Positions 50,509-61,903 of a DNA stretch of 64,000 bases are shown piece after piece (the first letter of the stretch is position 1; every line of letters starts with the position of its first letter). A program made the position numbers and the translations under genes. Origin of the DNA: Prunella strophiata (lineage: Eukaryota; Chordata; Aves; Passeriformes; Prunellidae); the NCBI GenBank assembly GCA_036583965.1, contig JAZBQD010000015.1, forward strand, positions 88,461,809 to 88,525,808. The letters run 5' to 3'. Under the pieces are notes generated by a model. The model saw only the letters and a program-made list of their open reading frames with translations. It was not told where the DNA came from and did not search any database.

Positions 50509-52560
50509 AAAGTATTAAGATCTAATGGAAATAGTTGCCTAAGAGAGGGAAGCAAAGCATGCTAATACCTATTGGCAAAGGCTCATGTTCAATGTCTCAA
50601 GAGGTTTCATGTGCAGCAGACAAGAAAACTCACTTGCAGACCTAAGTAGCAGTGTATCAATAGCTTTACAAAGTAAAAAATCACTGCAAAAAAGAAATTA
50701 TTTTCTCCATTTGATAGTGGAGTATTCTTCACCATTAGAAGTTACAAAGAAATTTGGGGTTGTCCCTCACTTTGAAATGAGATATTCTATATAGGATCAA
50801 AGCAGTGATAACCTCTCTTGGGAACCCTGCCAACATGAAATGCAGACAGCATCAACAAGCTGAATGCTAAGAGCTTCCCCAAACTGTGTATAGCTGCTCA
50901 GATTTGTATGGAACAGGCAAAGAAGTGCCACTAAAACTGAATATTTTCCTTTCCTACAAGTGACCACAACAACAACGCGGCAGAGTCACATTCAGACAAG
51001 ATTCTCTGCTTTTAAAACCCCAGTAAATGCACTCCTAATCTGTTCAGAAGTCTGTTTTGCTAAACAAAAAGTGCAGTCTCACAGAAAGGAGGCTTCTAAT
51101 GTTTCTGGCACTGCTCTGTTTTAAATCTTTGGGAAAAGAGAGTGCAGACTGTGGAAAAATGAGCCTTTTTTTATAAGCTCAAGTGTGTGAATAGCTGCTA
51201 ACAGTACTCAGGGGAAAAAGAAACTTCAACCAACCACTCTTCTCACTCATCCCCCTCTCTTGAAAAAAAAAAACAAAAAACCACCAAACAAAAAAACCCC
51301 ATCAACAAAAAACCTCACCAGCCAGAGAGAGAACTCCTTGTTTGAGATGAAGGGGGTTTTGTAATTTAACAGTATTCTTATTGAAGAACAAAGATTTCAG
51401 TGTAGCTCAAGTGGACTTTCAGAGACACTTTGTAAGTGTTCCCTCCTTGCTGGAAGTTAATTTGATCCTATTGTGTCCTTATTCCACTGTAATAGGTTGT
51501 TACATTGCTATTATACTCCTGTTCTGAACTGCACCTGGGAGCTGCTGCTCTTACATACTACAGTCTGATGTGGGAAAAGCTATTTGCAAGTCTCTTAAAA
51601 ATCCACATTGAGTTAAAGCATGGGCAAATATTTTTCTGTAATGGAATTCAGATGCAAAACAAGGACTTAGTCTTCATAAGCTATCCACCAAATTCCCAGT
51701 TTATGCTGACAGAGGTAAACCACTGAATGATCTGGTCTCTCTTGCAGCTGAACACACCTTTATGAAAGCCACTTAGTTCTTTGGCCACTCTCTGTATTCT
51801 ATTTTTTCAGCATCAGAGCCACGTTTTTCAAAGGTCTTAATATTTTTCTTGAGCAGCTTTTGAAATGGGAAGTTGCAGACCAAACTCCCCTTCTGCTGGA
51901 GCTGGTAGCAGACTCCCACTTTAGCCAGCAAGTGAGTAACTGTGGTTCCCACTGACAGTATGAGCACCTCAGGAAAGAGGATTCATGTCCCACATAAGTG
52001 ACCCCTTTGTTTCTCATCCACATTGACTGTCTATTGTCACAGCAGCTTCTTACACAATGCAAACAAAGAGTCTAAAGAGAATTTTAGAACTGCATGAAAA
52101 TGTCATCTTGTCTTTGCTTCAGACAAGGATCTCTTACATACATTTACTTTGGCTTTTTCTCGTTAGCAAGGAGATGAAAATCTGAAGCATCTCATAGCTC
52201 ATTATTAATACATAGTCATGCTCTGCTGCTCACAAGGGACATGGAGATACTGGCAGCAGGCCCCTTGAGACAGCAGCCTGATTATACAACCCCTGTACAT
52301 GGACAATTCCAAGTGACTGCTCAGAAGAAAGGACCAGTTACAGTTATTAACAACATTTGTTAGGCACCAGTAGTGTTTGTGGTGCTCTACAAGACACTGT
52401 CCTACTTTCTCCTGAAGAACAACAGATGTCAAAAGACTCTTTTGAAGGTGCAGAGAAAGAAACAACTTACAACGTTCGTGTTGGGTTTGGTTTTACTTTC
52501 CACTTTTTCTCTTATCATGAAAGGGTCTGTAAATAATACTAGAATGGTGAGGATAGGCTA
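50509..52560. other. Non-coding stretch with an A/C-rich patch
   Basis: No gene recognised. At 51263-51320 an A-rich, C-containing low-complexity patch occurs (runs of A broken by C and CC), similar in flavour to the flank of the A-run at 4691. About 52350-52420 (TTGTTAGGCACCAGTAG, GTGCTCTACAAGACACTGTC) weakly recalls an old reptile/bird repeat containing GTGCTGTACAAACAC, but too weakly to call. Confidence 0.45.
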
Positions 52561-53650
52561 GTGACAACAACTCTGATCAAATGTGCTGTGAGGAAGAATT
52601 TGAATGAGAAGAAAGAGGTACCCACATGCTGGGAGACAACAGCAGCCACCAAGAGTGAAGGAAAGTGAACAGAGCAATGGGGTTGGCACTGATGACTATA
52701 GGAAAGGAATCAAAGACAGAGATTTGGCTTGATGAGGTGTTGGGATGAATAATTTCATCTAGGGAGGGAGAGCCAGAAGATTCAATGAAGTAAAAACATG
52801 TTTTGATTGTCAGGCAGAAGGTTGTTGTAGGAACTACATTTCTGAAGGCAGTAGGGAATAATGAAGGGTGTGTAGAAGGTGAGAAAAGGTTAGAAGTTAT
52901 CATCAAATGCATGATACTCAAGATGAAAGAGAGTAGGATAATAATGACAATACTGATAAAAGTTTAAGGGCATAGAACATGAAAATGCATTTAGGACATG
53001 AATAGAACAGAATAGAAGGAGCCACCAGATTGATGAAGGAAGGGAAGGAAGTAGTTCAGTCATGCTGTCACACATCATTGGGGAAGGAAAAAGACAAGAA
53101 AAAGACCAGGAACAAAAGCTATTAGGACAAAATAAGGTAAGTTGATGGGGAAAAGCTTGTGAGAGCCTTTCCATCTTATTCTTGAAGTTACTAACATTTG
53201 GAGGAAGAATGACAACAAGGCAGCTTAAGAAAATAAATGAAAGTCTCAAAGGGAGACTTGGTGGGAGCAGTGGGACTTCTGCTTGAGAAAGATTTGAAAA
53301 GTCTCTTGGAAATAATTCAGTACAGACAGTCCCTCTGGCTCCTGAATGCCCTGTCAAGACATTCTGTGGAGGAAGAAGCAGAAGCAAGATGTGACCTGTG
53401 GTTGCATGTACATCACTCAAGGACAAAGGAGAAAATTACAAACTGGAACCTAAATAAGTAATTGAGCACTTGTGAAAGCAAAAGAAGGAGCACAGGACAT
53501 AAGGAGACCAGGAGCTGCAGGGACACTAGACATATCCATAACTTGTAGGGTGTATCTGGAATGGACAAATAAAGGAGAACACACCAGCAGTGGCTGGTGA
53601 CCACTGAAAATTTTGATAATGAACTGTCAGCTAAGACATAATTAGGCACC
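52561..53650. other. Purine-skewed kilobase with minus-strand ORF chain
   Basis: The plus strand is strongly purine-rich; by hand count 41 of 60 bases in 52561-52620 and 42 of 60 in 53041-53100 are A or G. As a result the minus strand is pyrimidine-rich and stop-poor. It carries three end-overlapping ORFs in three different frames (52577-52921, 52890-53426 of 178 codons, 53413-53649). Their products are Leu/Ser/Phe/Pro-rich without a recognisable domain, which fits translated pyrimidine-rich DNA. It could be an eroded unrecognised transposon, a long non-coding RNA exon, or plain compositional drift. Confidence 0.5.
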
Positions 53651-56584
53651 TATATTCAGATGAGTTTCTTGGCAAAGGATGACATCTCTGATGTTCAAAC
53701 ATGTTCTGGCTTCTTGGTAAAGAAGATGCCATGTGGATGCAACTATGAATTTAAAACAGAATAAGGGGAAAGTTGTCAAAAATAAGGCAGCCTACAAAGT
53801 TGTATTTACCAGAGATAAGACTAAATATATTGTTTTCTGGCATCATAGCTGAGAGGCTGCATGGTTCATCTCTCCATTTCACAGACTCTGACAAGAGTCA
53901 GCACTTGCTCAAAGGAAATAAGCATCAGTATTAGATGCAATCAAAAGACAACTTAATGCATTTGTTAGATTTACTCCATATTCAATGCTGTAAAAGGCTT
54001 CTTTGAAGGAATCTACAGGGCAGTGCCTAGCAGATGCCACTGGCTGAAATCAACAACTGAGGAATCTGGTAATTATAGTATCAGATACTTCAGCCTGTGG
54101 TTCCTGGACCCCAGGGGATATATGGATTACTTCTAAGGAGTCTGTAAAAGCAAGAATCAGTAGGTTCAGATTTGCTGTACAGGATACATATCCTCTGTGA
54201 GAAATTTTAAGGAATGTGTAAATTAAAAGGGAGTGTCCCTCTACATAGTAGTTTTCAGTTCCTCCTCTCCCCAGATCATGCAGCTGACAGAGAACTATTA
54301 CACAAATGTAATTAAGCATGCAATAGCTTCTTCTCTTCTCAGGTTTTAGGAAGATTTTCCTTCTCTTCCTTCCTCCCCCAGGGGCATTCCATACTATTTA
54401 GAAAGCATTTGTTCAAAGATAGATTAATCTGTGTATAAGATCCTAAGAATGAGATGGACATCTGAGCTCTCCATTATTCTAGAAATAGACCACATGCAGT
54501 ACTTACATGAAGTCAAGTGACTCAATTTTAATGAGACTATCACTGTGGAGAATAAAGAAAGTATTTATACTTTACTCCCCAAAATAATGGGCAATTGCTC
54601 CTTTTTCTTTTCAAAACTGCCAGTTTTATCAGCATTTATCCTAGTCCTTTATAGAATTCTCTCACTTCAGCAGCTCCAAGGTTAATTCTGACAAAGAAGG
54701 AACTGAGACAGGACACTGGGATTTGCTTTCAGAAAAGTAGAAGGTTGTATTAACCATACCAGCAAGTGTTCTACTACTTCCTTTATTCTCAAATTGTCAT
54801 TTTGCTTAATAAGAAAGTCAGGGAGAGAACATTTATAGATGTATTTTTTTCACATCAGAGGATACACTTCAGATCAACCCTACAAGTAGTCTGAGGAGCA
54901 TAATAAACCCCACAGCTTTCACATGAGTGTTAATTTCTACATGGCATTCTGCAAGCAAATAGAAGTTCACTCTTTTTGCTCCAAGCCAAGCAGAAGTCAT
55001 TAGTTTCTCAGCAGGACACACCCTGAGTTTAGTGCCCCACTACTGCATCTGTACAACTGCTGGGTTGTTGCAGTGTGAGCAAAGTGAGCATGCACTTACC
55101 TTCAAAACACAAGAGAAATACACTCTTTTTGTCCCTCAGCAGAACCACTTGCTTCTCTGATTATCAGAAAAGCATAAATACTGCTTTTCCTCAGAGCAAT
55201 TAGAGAAGGAAAAAAAAGTACTGGCAAGTAGCCTGAAGAAATTAATATGCATTTCAAGATTAAGAGTTAGATCTTTTTATTATGCCATGCAATTTCCCTT
55301 TTTCTTTCCACAGATAGCATTCTCACTTTATACAACACACTTAAGTCAGTTTTGAGCATAAACTTAGTGTTCTTTCTTCTTAAAAAGATGGGCAATGGGA
55401 GACAGCAAAATACAGGTATATAACCTTTACTGAAGAAAATGCATTTGCTGTAAACTGTTAACAAAAATGAGTGATTTCCCCAAATGCCTAAGAGACACTG
55501 GACTGTACAAGACAATTATATATGCTTTAATCATGGAGAGCCCTCTGAATCTGCACATTTGACCTGAAGGCTACAAAGGAATGTTTAAAGGAAATATATG
55601 AGAGGCAAGATCAAGTAGATGAATGAACATTAAAGGGAAGAAAGAGGTCATATTTATGTAATTCACATAAGTTGCTCCAAGTATGACTTCAAAATAGTAG
55701 CACCTTTTTTCCCTACTTTCACAGAACTAAAAAGGAATTTCTTTTGAATTTATATGAAAGATGACACATCCATTGTATCTTTGTCATGCAAAAAAAAAAA
55801 AAAACAGTTTTCAAGCAACACTCTGTAGTACTTCTTTCTACTTTTCCCAATTAAAGAGAATTAAAATGTCACATTTAATTTCTTGTAAGTAAAGGTGCAT
55901 AAGCCATTGGAAAGTCAGGGAAGTCAGTTGGTAGGTGTAGAAAGAAAGTTCTAAAACTCTTTGCCTGTGTTTAAGAGGCCCATCATCTTCTACAGATAAT
56001 GCCAAGAATTTGTATGAGGGCTCTCTCCTGTCCTTGAGTTCAGGGGTTAGAGCATTTTCTTATCCAGAGAGGACACTGCAAGCAACAGCAAAGGATGGCA
56101 TCTTTGAAAAATGGCAGAGAGTCAGAGCATATTCTCTCTGGATGACAATCATACTGCCATTTTCAAAGTTGGAAAAACCTCATATAGTTCCTCCAAGGCT
56201 CCAGTTTTCACCCTTGGAATCTAACCAGCATGACTATTGGCAGCATGGGAGCTGCATCTGTGTCCTGGGATTAAGGTGGTCAGTAAGGCACCCAAATAGA
56301 GGAGACTGCTGTGTACAGCTGGTTACAGATGTGGTTTAGGTCTGGCAGGATTCACTAGTGCACAGCTGTACTGATCTGAGTACTAAACATCTACACAACT
56401 ACAGCAAAACTACATCAGAGCACTATAACTCTAAAAAGTCTCTCAGAAAACAAAGAAAGAAAGGCAAAAATCCATTCCAGTAAACCTGAGTGCTTCAGTT
56501 GCCTGTAAGTTGACTACAAACAACAAAAGTTTGATGCAGTCTCACAACAAAATGAGTGTGCAACCAAAGGCACCTTTTTGACAC
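53651..56584. other. Non-coding stretch, nothing recognised
   Basis: AT-rich sequence with a 15-base A-run at 55790-55804. The 109-codon plus ORF 56010-56339 has no recognisable domain and does not match the CR1 coding text that begins further downstream. Confidence 0.5.
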
Positions 56585-57490
56585 CAATGTAGTAGCATGG
56601 GCTAGCCAAAGGTGACACACAGCTGGATCTGCTTGTCACTGACAAAGAGGAATGGGCTGGAGATGTGGTCATCAGTAGTAGCTTTGGCAGTAGTGGCCAT
56701 GGAACACTGAAGTTCAAGATCCTGACAAGCAGCAGAGTACTCAGGTGAGCAGTCTCCAGTTTATTCAGGCATCCTAAGTGGGTTCTGGTGGGAGGCAGTT
56801 CTCAAGGCCAAGGATCTCTGTGAATTCCACAGACAGCATCCTCTGAACACATGCATGATCTCCCCTGAAATTCAGGAGGACAAGCAGATTCTTCATGAGG
56901 CTTTGGCTAAGCAGAGAGCTTGAGATGAAGCTTCAATGTGAAATGGCAGCATAGAGGAGGTGGAAGCAGGGACAGGCTATGAAGAATGTATTTAGAAGTA
57001 TTTTCTGGGCATGCAAGGACAACACTAGCAAAGCTAAAGCTTACTCAAAGTTGACACCTGTAAGGGGTATCAAGGTATTAGTATGAAAAGCCAAACAGTG
57101 AAACTGTTGGGACCTTTGTTACATGGGGTATGTGACAGCAAGCCCAAACATGGCTGAATTAATCAATGTCTTCTTTGCCTCAGTCCTCTCAAACAAGATT
57201 TCCCAGGCTTCACCGTGTAGGAAAAAGTGTTCAAGAGTAACAACTAACAGCAGAAAATGAGGATTACAAGAGGAAAAAGGCAAAAATGGAAACAAGAGCG
57301 TTCCAGACTGGCTATAAGGAAAAGCTATTTTCCCAATAGGAACAATGGGTAACACACTGGTCACAAAGGTTTTGCAGTCTTCAACCTCAGAGTTTTCCAA
57401 CATTCAGCTTGTTAAATCCCTGAGCAATCTGTCCTGATCCCTAAGCTGGCCCTGCTTTGAGCAGGAGGTTGGAATGGAGACATCCTGTAT
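56585..57490 (+). pseudogene. CR1 LINE copy, endonuclease end and 3' end, reverse transcriptase deleted
   Basis: Three blocks appear in CR1 order. First, the end of the ORF2 endonuclease domain: LDLLVTDKEEWAGDV, then FGSSGHGTLKFKIL (about 56621-56724). The family's catalytic SDH triplet reads SGH, the aspartate codon being GGC at 56695-56697. Second, linker text including AAGAATGTATTTAGAAGTAT, GCATGCAAGGACAACACTAG, GCAAAGCTAAAGC and TGTCTTCTTTGCCTCAGTCC (to about 57188), which precedes the reverse transcriptase in CR1. Third, the CR1 3' end: GTTCCAGACTGGCTATAAGG (57299) through CCTGAGCAATCTGTCCTGAT and GCTTTGAGCAGGAGGTTGGA (57455-57474). The reverse transcriptase, expected between the second and third blocks and well over a kilobase long, is absent. 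Several stops and shifts are also present. The copy is dead. The 5' limit is approximate. Confidence 0.85.
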
Positions 57491-60400
57491 TATCTTCTGA
57501 TTTTTCTGAACATGACTATCAGGCTAGCCCCTGCAGCATGATGAATCCTGAAGAGTGCTGCAACTTCTTTCTTAAAATTGTTTTTAGAAAATGAGAACAC
57601 TTTAACAGAACTTGCATGAAAAAGAAAGGAAGAAGCCAGATCACAGTATCTCACATACCCTTCAGAGCCATGCAGACAAGTAGTGTCCAAGGCACCCAGC
57701 TTGCTAGATGTTAAGGGAAATGGGAAACTAAGAACTTCTAATGAAACAGCAAACAGCTCCTGTATCTACAAGGAAAGGAAAACAAATAATATGCAGCTTT
57801 TTATTACAGTGGTATTCATACTTTTATTTCCACTCACAATAAATTTGGTAATGTCAGCAAAATTTATTCTAGATTGCAAGGCTGTGCAAATATCTATATA
57901 AATCAAGTGTAGTGCTTGGACTCCTGGCAGCTGGCCAGAATAGCTCTCTGTGTAAACATGTTTGGCTATTTCTATATTAGCCACTCATGGCTATACCTCT
58001 CTCCTGGCCTATCAAGCCAGATTACCCTTTATTTTATGTTTCTCTGTGAGGGACAAAATCTAGCAGTGGAACAGCATTTACAGGCAATTTAATATTGAAA
58101 TGATATGCACTGCAATTATGTCCAGTCTTCTGAATAAGGTCCATTTAGGAATGCCCTGCTGACTTTAGAAAAGGACTGTAGTTCCTAAGTTCCCTGTTGA
58201 AACAATAAATGAACTGTGTGAGTGGTTAAGCTAGCTGGAGAAACAAACAGAGGAGATTTGTGCAGTGACATAAATTAGGACTTAAAATTATCTCAGCAGT
58301 TTACATAACATTTGCTGTGCACGAATCCATTGCATGTGGTGTTTAATATTGCATACATGCTTTGGCAGATCCAGTACAACTTTACAGTGAAGCAAGGACA
58401 CAACAGATGACAACTCTCCACGAAGCAAGAAATGTGATAGCTGTATTCACATACTGCAGAGGCAGTGAAATGAATCTAGGTTTATCACTTATTTATATAT
58501 CTGCGTGTGGGATTGTTTTGTCTGTTTCTCAGATTTTGGGTTGGAGGCTTTTTTGTTTTGTTTTTGTACATGGGTCACTCTTGCCTAATAAGAACTCAGT
58601 ATTTGTAAAGTACTGAGCACATCACTTGATGTTTCGGAGTCCAGTGCCTATTGCTTCTTGCAACACAGCTGTAGTAATAAGGAGAAAATTGAGTCAGTGA
58701 TGCTGTTCAAATCAAAATAGGAAAGAGGATAACCTTGTAAATAAAATGGTATGCAAAAATGCATGTGTTTCATCTATGTAATCATAACTTGGAATTGTAA
58801 CTCTGCAGTCCTTATGACAGATTTTACATATTTGAACTGAGGAACCTAAAAATGCCCAGTCACCCTACACCTATATCTGTGGTTAGAAGACAGCATTGCC
58901 AGAGAGCATTTCAGAGCCCTCAGAACACCTTGCTATATGTTTGCCAAGAATGAAGAACTTTAGTAAGCCAAAGACTTGCCAAGGGTACCCTTTGATGAGA
59001 GGCACGTTACAGATACAGTTCTTGCTCTGTGCTGTCATCAAAAACCATTTCAAGTGCCAAGATCTATTGTTCTGCTTTCTTTACATATAGTGTCATCAGC
59101 AAAACCCACCCAAAAAATTAGAAAACAAACCCCCAAAGTAAACAGCTAACTCCAGAGGACCTGAGTGAAGATTCTTCTTGTTATCAAGTTGTGACTTTGT
59201 CCTAACTGCAGAGTACCAGGGGAAAAAAAGCTCCACATGTAATCTATCCCTCCAGTATGTAGATGAAGATGTGACTTCTGGAAGTCCCAGAAGGTGCAGA
59301 TATGGCATACAGGGTTGTATCAGCCCCTTTGAGCTTTGTGTGGCATTAGTGATAACAGGGCTGTTTAAACACACTCTGCTGAAGAAATAAGCATAATTTT
59401 CTAGTCAAGTGCTTCAAGAGCTAGCAGCCAGTCATCTTAGTGCTGAAGGAAGGAGTCTAGGGCTTAATTTCCAGGAAGGTTGTCTGTACAACAGCAGTTA
59501 TGTCAGAGGAACAGTATCTAGTTTACACAACAAAATATCCTTGAACTATTAAGCTGTAGGCAAAGACTGCAAATCAAAATTAATTACAAGCGTGTCTTGG
59601 CTGCATAGAGACAGAAATGCTGCAGCCCAGCAGAGAAATCAGAAAAGTCAACCAGGGCACTCGTGAGCATATAACTGGAACCTTTATTTTGAAATGTGTG
59701 GAGTACACCACTGTGAGGGTCAGCATTTAGCAACTTTCCCCTAATTTAGGGTACTTTTGGTATTAAGACCAAAAGAAATTATTCACTTCTGTATTTTTTG
59801 AGCAAAAAACTATAGGGCACTCTCCTGGGTGAGGATGACAACTACCTTTTTTTTTTGCTTTAACCATCTTAACCCCATTTTGAACAACCTTTGCCCTCCT
59901 CTCACCCCCTGCTAATTATTCAACCATGACTACATTTTGGGATAGGATTATCAAATAACTGGGATAAATTTCACTGTGATTTTCCTTGGCACAGCATTTA
60001 AGTGAAACCATTTGCTATTACAGACCCTGATAATGGCACCCCTAGGTACAATACCCATTTCAGAAGATCTGTGTTAAACATTATGAATTCCCAAACAGTT
60101 ACCTCCTCGGGAACAAAATCATTAAGCTGGGTAGCCTGACTTAATTAGACTTAAATGTCATCAGTGATTCACTCTGTTTTAATAAACTCATCTGTTTTCA
60201 TGTCAGTTCTGTAATTTACACCATAAAAACCCAGTCATGTTGTTCCAATGTCTCAGGAGCACAGTTAGAAAGTATCTGAAAATCTTTCAGGGCCGCATTC
60301 TTACAAGTTTGATGACACTGTAGCAGATGCAGACAGTGTCAGTGAAGGTAAAGCCTTTTCAAGGAAAAGCATCACAGAGAGCTTTGTGGCTGCTACAAAA

Positions 60401-61869
60401 TTTGGAGGAACAACACAAAAAAAAAGATACAAGTGCTTTGGAGGAGGAGCTCTTTTGAGGAATGTGCTTTTCCATAAAGCTCTGAAAGTGAGCAGAGTGA
60501 GAAGAAAAAAAACATAAGAAAATAGGTGTTCATGTGAAATCCATTTCCAAATGGTAAGTATTAAAATTTGCCTGGCAGCTTAGCAGGTCCACCATCTTCC
60601 CTAATTCTTTTGGAAAGAAGTACCAGAGGTGTGGGTCAGAGCCAAAGAACAGCCTTTCTTTAACATAAAAACTCTATTTGTCGTGACCTTTCACTATACT
60701 TGGACTTAAGAGCTGCTTCAGGAAATCTTTGTAAAAGTATTACATGCATTCAGTCCTCTGGAAATTCAAAAATCAATATATACCTTACCAATATGCTACA
60801 CTTTTACATGTGGGAGGGCAGGAAAGGAGCTGTGGCAAGGATCTCACCTCCATGCACTGAACCCAGCAGTGCACAAATACCATCCTAAAGGGAATTTGAG
60901 CACTCTGCAGTGGATCTGCATGAGATAACCTCCAATGCACAAATTCTAGGAGCATGCTCTTGAAGTCTCTGAAGAGAGTCTATACATTCCTCTCTGATGC
61001 TGGACAGAGGTCAAAACATATATAAACAACTATAGGTTACCTAAGTTTCATAAGGTTGGTACTTAGCACTGTGGTGGATCCAGTCTAGGAAAGCATTTGC
61101 TGGGTAGGAAGCCTGCCCCAATCTACTTCAAAGCACAGCTGGGAGTAAACAGGTATGCTAATGAAGAAATTACACATGCTACTCATTTACCAGCTCCCAG
61201 AGGAACATTAACAGCAGAAGTTGATTACACATGCAGAAGCAAGAAGGTCCTATACCTGATCAAAGACATGTGTGGGTACAGCATTCCTTTCTGTGCTAGG
61301 AACAAGCAGGACAGGCAATATACAGACAAAATTATTCATATTGCACCTCCTGGTCAGATTAACAGGGGTAAAGGCTCACCCTAGTTGGTGATATTTCTAA
61401 TTAGAGACTGAAAGACAGCACTTGACATAATCTGTGATTAAAGAAGGAAAAAACCCAATCAAATGAGCATACAAATACTCTATGTAGGTTTATTTTGTTT
61501 GTATGGGTTTTCTTCCTCTACAAATACTGAACAGATTTATGTGCATGAGATTTATGCACATGGTTGGATATTGCTGAAAGTGTGTTTGCTTTCCATTTTG
61601 TTTGAAGCAGCTCCACTGGAATCAGGTTTGTTTATTTACCTGGTATTTGACAAACTGTCTCTGACACCCAGCTATCAGAGGTTCATGCCCATGTTTCTCA
61701 CAGGAAACTCCATTCTCCTAATTGCTGCTGTAAGCAGGACAACACAAGAGGTGGTTTTGCCTCCAGGCTGTGTCAGCTAGGGCTGGCATCAGCCATGTTT
61801 TATTACAACCTGTAAAACTGAGATCTCTTTGATTGTCTTTTGCAAGACTTCGGTTTCCCTTTTCTTTTT

Positions 61870-61871
<2 letters not shown>
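57491..61871. other. Non-coding stretch, nothing recognised
   Basis: AT-rich sequence without recognised repeats or genes. ORFs reach 105 codons (61463-61780) without a domain. Opposite-strand pairs at 57683-57901 with 57766-57984 and 59096-59374 with 59178-59390 are shadows. GTAAAGTACTGAGCACATCA (58605-58624) faintly recalls the MIR 3' end but is too short to call. Confidence 0.5.

Positions 61872-61903
<32 letters not shown>
61872..61903. repeat. Pure poly(T) run, 32 bases
   Basis: Thirty-two uninterrupted T residues, preceded by T-rich sequence with single C interruptions and followed by CACTTTCACATACACTCACA. On the minus strand it is a poly(A) run, which could in principle be a retrocopy tail. 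The sequence that would lie upstream on the minus strand (higher coordinates) shows no recognisable gene or SINE, so it is called a simple repeat. Confidence 0.95.
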
